From the NCBI RefSeq assembly GCF_000521805.1, contig NZ_JAMB01000007.1, positions 62,001-126,000 of the forward strand: DNA of 64,000 bases, in the 5' to 3' direction. A program made the position numbers and the translations under genes. This DNA is from Marinomonas ushuaiensis DSM 15871 (GTDB lineage: Bacteria > Pseudomonadota > Gammaproteobacteria > Pseudomonadales > Marinomonadaceae). Below the pieces are notes generated by a model. The model had not been told where the DNA came from. It saw only the letters and a list, made by a program, of their open reading frames with translations, and ran no database searches. This document shows positions 58,350 through 64,000 of this stretch, piece by piece (the first letter of the stretch is position 1; every line of letters starts with the position of its first letter).

Positions 58350-61120
58350 GGCCAAGGTATAAGTTGTCGATGATTTAGTAAGTCTTCTATCGCTTCAATA
58401 AAATCTTCAGCAACGCCCTCTACGCCTTCTAGTTCTAATTCTTTCAAGTGGGTTTCTAAAAATCCCGCATGGCGTGCAATATTTATGGTGCCAGTGTATT
58501 TAGATGCTCCATGAATTCGGTGAACAACTTCAATTAACTTTTCTGTGTCTTGGTGTGCAAGGTGATGCTGAATCAATTTTTTCTCTGCATCCAGCGAGTC
58601 TGCCAACATATCAAACATTTCTTTTGCAATGTCAGTCTTGCCATCAACGATATCCAGTGCTTTTTCCAGATCGAAAATATTAATCAATTTCGCATCTATT
58701 TGATCTTGTAGGGTTTCGGTATTCGAGCACCAATTATCAATGGTATTAAGTAATATTTCTTCATCAATGGGTTTAGTTAAATAAGCGTTCATGCCACTGG
58801 CAAGAATTTGTTGCTGTTCAGAGCCTAATGCGTGAGCTGTTAGTGCAATAATTGGAGTATTTTCATAACCTTCTAACAATCGTAGCTCGTTTGTTGTTTC
58901 CATGCCGTCCATTTCTGGCATTTGTATGTCCATTAAGATCATATCAAACTGTTCTATGCTTGCCATCTCAATAGCTTGTTGTCCACTGTAAGCAAGAGAG
59001 GTTTCTATACCGTTCGGTTGTAGCCAATGGCTAAGTAATTGTAGGTTTATTGGCATGTCGTCAACCGCCAATATTTTTAACCTTGTTAATTTTTCTGTAT
59101 CTAAGCTTTTTGGTGGTTGTTGGGGCTGTAATCCGATGGGGGTGTGATTTAAGTTACTTAGCGCGTTATACAATCTATCGTGACTGATGGGCTTTAATAA
59201 AATATCGCTGCATAAGCCTTTTAAGTCTGGGTAGTTAGCAATTTGCCCGGGTGGTTGAATCATTAAAATACAAGGAATATTAAATTGTTGTCCTGCGTAG
59301 AGGATAAGTTCTTTTGCTTCTAATACACTTTGTTCATCTGGTGTCACACTGAGTAGAATGGCGTCTGTTGTTCTTTGTTCTTTACTTAGCACCGAGATTA
59401 CTTGCTCTAAGTCAAAGCAAGATGTGCAGCTAACCTTTATTTCATTTAGATATCTGTGCATGTAACTTTTATAAGTTGTGCTGGGTTCTAATAAAATGAT
59501 GTGTCTGTTTAGTGGGGCTTTGTCATTATTGAGTTTGTTGGACTGCTTGAGATCTAGTGTAAAACGAAAAGTTGAGCCAATTGTTGGGTCACTGCTGACT
59601 TCTATTTTTCCATGCATTTGCTCAACAAGTTTTTTAGTAATAACCAGACCTAAGCCTGTGCCACCAAATTGTCTTGTTGTGCTTGTGTCAACTTGTGAAA
59701 AAGGTTTAAAAAGGCGGTTTATTTTATGTTCTGGTATGCCAATACCTGTATCTATGACATGGAAAGATAAAGTGATTTTTTTCTTATCTTGAGAGGCAAT
59801 AGATACCTTGGTTCGAACGGAGCCTTGGTGGGTGAATTTGATCGCATTACCGATTAAGTTGGTTAAGATTTGTCGAACACGAATACTATCACCTACAAAC
59901 CATTCGGGTGTTTCTTTCCCAAATTCTGGCACTAAATCTATTTGTTTGTCTTTGCTTAGTAAATTGATACTCAGTGTTTGGTAAACATCATCGATTAGGG
60001 ATTTTAAGTTAAAGTTATTGCTTTCGAGATTTAGTTTTCCCGCTTCTATCTTTGAAAAGTCTAATATATCGCCAATAATGGCGAGTAGGTTGTTAGTAGA
60101 CTGTTCAATGGTATCCACATAAAGACGCTGCTGTTTGTTTGTTATGTCTTTTTGAAGGGTCTTGGTATAGCCGAGGATTGCATTTAATGGCGTACGAACT
60201 TCATGACTTATATTGGCAAGGAATTGTGATTTCAGTCGATTGGATTCCATCGCTTCACGATTTGCGATGTAAAGTTGAGCGCTCTTTTCTTCCATGCTGT
60301 CCATGCTACGGCGAATGTCTTCAGTTGATTGTTCAATGCCTAAGAGAAGTTTCTCGTTATGGTGTTCTAACCTTTCTGTTAAGTCGAATATGTCTTTTTG
60401 AATTGCCGCATATTCAGGGGGGAATGACATTAATTTTACAGTTGAAAACTGACCTTTTGCTAGCTTGTTTAACGCCAGAGACACTTTATTAACTGGTTGC
60501 ATTAATATTTTTGATAAATGTAAGACACCTAGAATGGTCAGTATATTAAAAAGAATGAAAATGAATGTAACAAGACTCGCATATTGGTATTTTTTAATTT
60601 GAGTTTCGGATGTGCTGACTTCAACTCTTACCCAGCCGATTACGTTGCGATGATTTGATGATATAAATACATTATTTTTGGCATTTAGAGTGCTGTCAAA
60701 GATGTTGCTTGCATAGTGAATGGCACTGGTGAGTGCTAAATAGTCGGAAAACTCGGCTATGTTAATGTCACTCTTTAAGAAGTTATTTGTAAGGGGAGCA
60801 GCCTTTCCCAGTTCGGCGATAATTTCTTGCTCACTATTAAAAATTTGAACACTATTGATATCGTGATTTTCAAGTGCATTTTGCAGTATGCGATTCATCA
60901 TATCTTGGTCGGAAAATACAATGGCGTATTCGCTGGTCGTTACCACTTGCTTTGTTATATTTGTAGCATGCTCATATAAGCTTTTTTCAAGGTCGCTAAA
61001 ACGAGAGGATAGTAGTAAAAAACAAGCAATTATTGAAATGCTTAGAGATGGCAAAAACAACGCCCAAAATAAGCGACTGCTTAATGTAGTGGGGATAAGT
61101 GTGAAAATTCGCTTTATCAT
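58316..61120 (-). CDS. gacS: Hybrid sensor histidine kinase, GacS/BarA type
   Basis: 934 residues. TM1 about 15-38 and TM2 about 183-202 flank a periplasmic sensor. HAMP follows, then HisKA with the phospho-histidine H306 (ISHEVRTPLN), then the ATPase (DTGIGIP, FGGTGLGL). A first receiver-like domain (about 538-655) has no aspartate (ILLSVTP) and is presumably inert. The second receiver has D731 (MDIQMPEMDG) and there is an HPt domain with H870 (HRIHGASKYTG). This is the GacS/BarA order; it phosphorylates GacA/UvrY and acts through CsrA-binding small RNAs, none of which is in this window. Next to cysM-rlmD-relA as in pseudomonads. Confidence 0.93.
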   Translation of the reverse strand: MIKRIFTLIPTTLSSRLFWALFLPSLSISIIACFLLLSSRFSDLEKSLYEHATNITKQVVTTSEYAIVFSDQDMMNRILQNALENHDINSVQIFNSEQEIIAELGKAAPLTNNFLKSDINIAEFSDYLALTSAIHYASNIFDSTLNAKNNVFISSNHRNVIGWVRVEVSTSETQIKKYQYASLVTFIFILFNILTILGVLHLSKILMQPVNKVSLALNKLAKGQFSTVKLMSFPPEYAAIQKDIFDLTERLEHHNEKLLLGIEQSTEDIRRSMDSMEEKSAQLYIANREAMESNRLKSQFLANISHEVRTPLNAILGYTKTLQKDITNKQQRLYVDTIEQSTNNLLAIIGDILDFSKIEAGKLNLESNNFNLKSLIDDVYQTLSINLLSKDKQIDLVPEFGKETPEWFVGDSIRVRQILTNLIGNAIKFTHQGSVRTKVSIASQDKKKITLSFHVIDTGIGIPEHKINRLFKPFSQVDTSTTRQFGGTGLGLVITKKLVEQMHGKIEVSSDPTIGSTFRFTLDLKQSNKLNNDKAPLNRHIILLEPSTTYKSYMHRYLNEIKVSCTSCFDLEQVISVLSKEQRTTDAILLSVTPDEQSVLEAKELILYAGQQFNIPCILMIQPPGQIANYPDLKGLCSDILLKPISHDRLYNALSNLNHTPIGLQPQQPPKSLDTEKLTRLKILAVDDMPINLQLLSHWLQPNGIETSLAYSGQQAIEMASIEQFDMILMDIQMPEMDGMETTNELRLLEGYENTPIIALTAHALGSEQQQILASGMNAYLTKPIDEEILLNTIDNWCSNTETLQDQIDAKLINIFDLEKALDIVDGKTDIAKEMFDMLADSLDAEKKLIQHHLAHQDTEKLIEVVHRIHGASKYTGTINIARHAGFLETHLKELELEGVEGVAEDFIEAIEDLLNHRQLIPWPQTLDSSTTNA

Positions 61121-61141
61121 ACCGAATGTCTAACCGATGAA

Positions 61142-61366
61142 TCAGTAGCAAGCCAAGTTGTCGTTGTTTTTGCGATCATTGCATTCTTTTCCATAATTTT
61201 TGCACATCTGTTGTTCACGGTTAGATGGGTTTTTGATATACATACATCCGCGCCATTTTTTTCTCAGTTCTACATTGTCTAATTCAGCGAGATTTTCTGA
61301 GGGCTGTTCACAGCTGCTGAGTATAAGTAGTAAAGAAAGAGATGTGAAAATACGTGTTATGAGCAT
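61142..61366 (-). CDS. Small cysteine-rich lipoprotein, candidate gacS-linked
   Basis: 74 residues. The type II signal peptide MLITRIFTSLSLLLILSSC gives a lipobox LSSC, with cleavage before the cysteine. The mature part has four further cysteines (GCMY, QMCKN, KECND, LACY), and so may form two disulphides; it is otherwise polar. Only 21 bases separate it from gacS, same strand, so both may be one transcript. I do not recognise a named family. Confidence rests on the lipobox and the tight spacing. Confidence 0.6.
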   Translation of the reverse strand: MLITRIFTSLSLLLILSSCEQPSENLAELDNVELRKKWRGCMYIKNPSNREQQMCKNYGKECNDRKNNDNLACY

Positions 61367-61504
61367 ATCGTTTGACCTAGAATGCGAAAATGAAACTAAG
61401 TTTATAACGCTTTCTTATTGTACTGTTTAGTATAAGTGTTCTTAAATAGGCTTGAAGCATTAAGTTTCATTCCCTATGTCATCAATGTCAATGAAGTTTT
61501 TTTT

Positions 61505-62398
61505 ATGATCCAGTATCCTAGTATCGAGTCCTTAATTGGGCAAACTCCTTTGGTTCGTTTACAGCGCATCAATCCTAATCCAAGCAATACGATTCTTTTG
61601 AAGTTAGAAGGACAGAATCCTGCTGGCTCAGTAAAAGATCGGCCTGCTTTGAATATGATACATCAGGCAGAACTTCGTGGGGCCATTAAGCCTGGGGATA
61701 GTTTGATCGAAGCAACCAGTGGTAATACTGGTATTGCATTAGCAATGGTGGCTGCAATTAAAGGTTATAAAATGCATTTGATCATGCCTGATAACATGAG
61801 CCAGGAGCGAAAATCTGCTATGTCTGCGTACGGTGCCACGCTTCATTTGGTTACAAAAGAAGAAGGTATGGAACGAGCGAGAGATCTTGCGCAGGAAATG
61901 CAAGATCAAGGTGTGGGGGTTGTGCTTAATCAGTTTGCGAATCAAGACAACCCGAATGCTCATTACCTAACAACAGGGCCAGAAATTTGGCAACAAACCC
62001 AAGGTACTGTGACGCATTTTGTTAGCTCGATGGGAACGACTGGAACCATTATGGGCGTTTCGCATTATCTGAAAGAGCAAAATAAAGACATTCAGATTGT
62101 TGGTTTACAGCCACAAGATGGGGCAAGTATTCCAGGTATTAGACGTTGGAATAAAGAATATTTACCTGCCATTTTTGATGACACTCGAGTGGATAAAGTG
62201 ATGGATGTTTCTCAAGAAGCGGCAGAAGTTACGATGCGACGATTAGCAAAAGAAGAAGGAGTCTTTTGTGGGGTTTCTTCTGGTGGTTCGGTCGCCATGG
62301 CGATGGCATTATCTGAACAATTGACGGATGCGGTTATTGTGGCGATTGTCTGTGATCGAGGTGATCGTTATTTATCAACAGGGGTTTTTAATTCTTAA
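61505..62398 (+). CDS. cysM: Cysteine synthase B
   Basis: PLP enzyme making cysteine from O-acetylserine and sulphide or thiosulphate. 297 residues from ATG 61505 (MIQYPSIESLIGQTPLVRL); the longer frame starting at 61436 lacks support. The PLP lysine lies in NPAGSVKDRPALNMI, the substrate loop is TSGNTGIA, and GVSSGGSV anchors the cofactor phosphate. Length and RRWNKEYLP region fit CysM rather than CysK. It precedes rlmD. Confidence 0.93.
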   Translation: MIQYPSIESLIGQTPLVRLQRINPNPSNTILLKLEGQNPAGSVKDRPALNMIHQAELRGAIKPGDSLIEATSGNTGIALAMVAAIKGYKMHLIMPDNMSQERKSAMSAYGATLHLVTKEEGMERARDLAQEMQDQGVGVVLNQFANQDNPNAHYLTTGPEIWQQTQGTVTHFVSSMGTTGTIMGVSHYLKEQNKDIQIVGLQPQDGASIPGIRRWNKEYLPAIFDDTRVDKVMDVSQEAAEVTMRRLAKEEGVFCGVSSGGSVAMAMALSEQLTDAVIVAIVCDRGDRYLSTGVFNS

Positions 62399-62431
62399 CA
62401 TAAAGATCTTCACCAAGAATTATAGATTCAA

Positions 62432-62531
62432 AGGCTCTCTTTTAAACGTGTAGGATTACAGCAAGATGCGATAGAATGTCTCGTACGTTTACCTTTACGT
62501 TTAATTTGAGTTCAGGAAATAAAGAGAGCCT
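62432..62531 (+). promoter_or_regulatory. Long-range inverted repeat in the rlmD leader
   Basis: AGGCTCTCTTT (62432-62442) is the exact reverse complement of AAAGAGAGCCT (62521-62531). The second arm contains the only Shine-Dalgarno-like word (AGAGAG) before the rlmD TTG start at 62535. If transcribed together the arms could fold and hide it. The spacing is 78 bases and a promoter between the arms would remove the effect. Confidence 0.4.
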
Positions 62532-62534
62532 CCT

Positions 62535-63851
62535 TTGAGAAGAAGAACACCTTCACGTCGCCCAGCCAAAGTACAACCTATTGGTCCGGTACAAACCTTT
62601 CACGTAGAGGGTTTAACTCACGAAGCTAAAGGCGTCGCCCGTTTGCAAGGTAAAGTTACCTTTATTGCTGGCGCTTTACCTAGTGAAACCGTCTCTGCGC
62701 AAATTACTAAAACAGGACGCCATTTTGACGAAGCTGTTCTTGTTAACATCATTGAGCCTAGCGCTTATCGAATCGACCCTTCTTGTCAGCATTTCAATGA
62801 ATGTGGCGGTTGCAGCTTTCAGCATTTAATGGATGAGCAGCAATTATCTTCAAAAACAGATTGGCTTAAAGGGCAGCTACGTAATGTGTTATCAGGTCAA
62901 GATCTAGCGTTATTATCAGATACTTCTACCAAATATCGTCGTCGTGCTCGCATTGCTGTTGATAATAAAAAGGGCTCTCTTTCTTTAGGTTTTCGTGGCA
63001 AAGCATCAAAAGACATTGTTTCAATTAAGCAGTGTGTTGTTCTTACTACTTCTCTACAAGAAACCTTCCATTCATTGAAATTAGCCTTATCTGGAAATGA
63101 CTTGGCCAGTGCGCTAGGGCATATCGAGCTACTGGAAGACACAAAAGGCGTTTCAGTCTTGTTTCGTTTAACTTCAACTGTTTCTGAAGCATTGGAAAGC
63201 AGCTGGCAAGTTTGGGCTCAACAAGAGGAAGTGTCTCTTTATTGGCAAGCACCATCAATGAGCAAGGCGGACGTTGCACCAGAAAACATGCGCTATTATG
63301 ATCTTGATGGTTTGAGGTTGAGTTATCATCCTCAGGACTTTATACAAGTGAATGCGGCGATGAATCAAAAAATGGTCGCGCAAGCAATGGACTGGCTGAA
63401 CCTAACAGACCAAGATGTGGTCTTAGATTTGTTTTGTGGTGTTGGTAATTTCTCTTTACCGTTGGCGAAACGCGCGCAGTCTGTTATCGGGGTTGAAGTG
63501 CAGGAAACCATGGTTGCTGCAGCAAAAGAGAATGCACATCAGAATGGTTTTGATAATGTCTCTTTTATTGCTGCTGACCTAACACAGCCTGTTGCGCATC
63601 AATTTAAAAAAGAAGGAGTTACAAAAGTACTGCTTGATCCTCCTCGTGCTGGCGCTTTTGAATTTCTTGACACAATAATAAAAATAAAACCGACACAAAT
63701 ATTGTATGTTTCTTGCAACGCTTCTACGTTGGCAAGGGACGCAGAATATTTAATTGCAAAAGGATATCGTGTTTTACGGGTAAGTTTGATGGATATGTTT
63801 CCTCAAACATCTCATGTAGAAACTATGATGTTATTGCAAAAAAAGAAATAA
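62535..63851 (+). CDS. rlmD: 23S rRNA (uracil-1939-C5)-methyltransferase
   Basis: S-adenosylmethionine-dependent methylation of 23S rRNA. 438 residues from a TTG start. A TRAM domain lies near residues 15-75, then iron-sulphur cysteines in CQHFNECGGCSFQHL, and the methyltransferase domain with DLFCGVGNFSLPLA and catalytic cysteine in LYVSCNASTL. No earlier ATG is usable. It lies between cysM and relA, the usual place. Confidence 0.94.
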   Translation: MRRRTPSRRPAKVQPIGPVQTFHVEGLTHEAKGVARLQGKVTFIAGALPSETVSAQITKTGRHFDEAVLVNIIEPSAYRIDPSCQHFNECGGCSFQHLMDEQQLSSKTDWLKGQLRNVLSGQDLALLSDTSTKYRRRARIAVDNKKGSLSLGFRGKASKDIVSIKQCVVLTTSLQETFHSLKLALSGNDLASALGHIELLEDTKGVSVLFRLTSTVSEALESSWQVWAQQEEVSLYWQAPSMSKADVAPENMRYYDLDGLRLSYHPQDFIQVNAAMNQKMVAQAMDWLNLTDQDVVLDLFCGVGNFSLPLAKRAQSVIGVEVQETMVAAAKENAHQNGFDNVSFIAADLTQPVAHQFKKEGVTKVLLDPPRAGAFEFLDTIIKIKPTQILYVSCNASTLARDAEYLIAKGYRVLRVSLMDMFPQTSHVETMMLLQKKK

Positions 63852-63867
63852 AATTAAGGGCGGATAC

Positions 63868-64000
63868 ATGGTAACAGTAAGAAAAGATCACCCGGTGTTA
63901 GAGGATGGCAATGTTAATATTGACGCTTGGATGGGGCAGTTTTCCCACCTTATTGACGACAGTGCTAGAGTTCCTTTACGTATGGCTTGTGAGTTGGCTC
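63868..64000 (+). CDS. relA: GTP pyrophosphokinase RelA, 3'-truncated by window edge
   Basis: The first 44 codons only: MVTVRKDHPVLEDGNVNID, then a WMGQFSHLIDDSARVPLRMACELA stretch that aligns with RelA N termini. ATG 63868 has AAGGG seven bases upstream and lies 16 bases after rlmD. RelA makes (p)ppGpp during amino-acid starvation. The order cysM-rlmD-relA agrees with other gammaproteobacteria. Confidence 0.85.
   Translation, partial: MVTVRKDHPVLEDGNVNIDAWMGQFSHLIDDSARVPLRMACELA

Overview
The window looks like a chromosomal segment of a marine gammaproteobacterium of the order Oceanospirillales, most like Marinomonas. This is inferred from low-to-moderate GC, a PomA/PomB-type (sodium-driven) flagellar stator, a full ectoine operon with its own aspartokinase, a Pseudomonas-type 530-residue isocitrate lyase with malate synthase G, and conserved gene orders (lepA-lepB-rnc-era-recO-acpS; gacS next to cysM-rlmD-relA). 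No tRNA, rRNA, CRISPR array, prophage or intact insertion sequence was seen. Both ends cut through genes: prfB on the left and relA on the right.

Layout. 1-5.7 kb: prfB-lysS, a REPIN-like inverted pair, hisC and a chemoreceptor. 5.7-9.7 kb: eight small genes, mostly families of unknown function (DUF302, DUF2805/TIGR03643, Rof-like, YnfA, DUF1499 and others). 9.8-12.9 kb: the isoprenoid operon xseB-ispA-dxs. 13-15.8 kb: pomA-pomB and dapB. 15.9-19.9 kb: a proVWX-type betaine/proline ABC transporter behind an EctR-like MarR regulator. 20-24 kb: a presumptive light-response cluster (photolyase, a DUF523/DUF1722 protein, a LitR/CarH-like MerR regulator, a DUF2061 protein) with an array of TTGTATAAG-type sites in the divergent promoter. 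24-30 kb: a neurotransmitter:sodium symporter family transporter, then ectABC and ask_ect. 30-36 kb: a GGDEF-EAL protein, HupE, an unknown protein and a divergent PRPP-synthetase-like protein. 35.4-41 kb: a RamB/ScfR-like regulator divergent from glcB-aceA (glyoxylate shunt), ending in a mini-palindrome with IS3-family-like ends. 41-45.3 kb: a second chemoreceptor, a diguanylate cyclase, a decayed LysR remnant and an HD hydrolase. 45.3-48.3 kb: modABC and a Rieske ferredoxin. 48.5-52.7 kb: PBP1b, a periplasmic solute-binding protein and riboflavin synthase. 52.9-58.3 kb: lepA-lepB-rnc-era-recO-acpS, without pdxJ. 58.3-64 kb: gacS/barA with a small upstream lipoprotein gene, cysM, rlmD and the start of relA.

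How the genes work together. Osmoadaptation is the clearest theme: betaine uptake, ectoine synthesis from aspartate (Ask, EctB, EctA, EctC; no EctD) and a sodium-coupled transporter lie within 14 kb. Environmental sensing is the second theme: two chemoreceptors, the stator, two c-di-GMP enzymes, the GacS hybrid kinase and the light cluster. I found no clearly new multi-gene system. The best leads are the LitR-like regulator without the usual cobalamin ligands and its operator array, the ScfR-like regulator with a degenerate metallopeptidase motif, the Prs-like protein with an altered PRPP loop, and several small palindromic elements (REPIN-like pair, fused IS ends, paired DnaA boxes).
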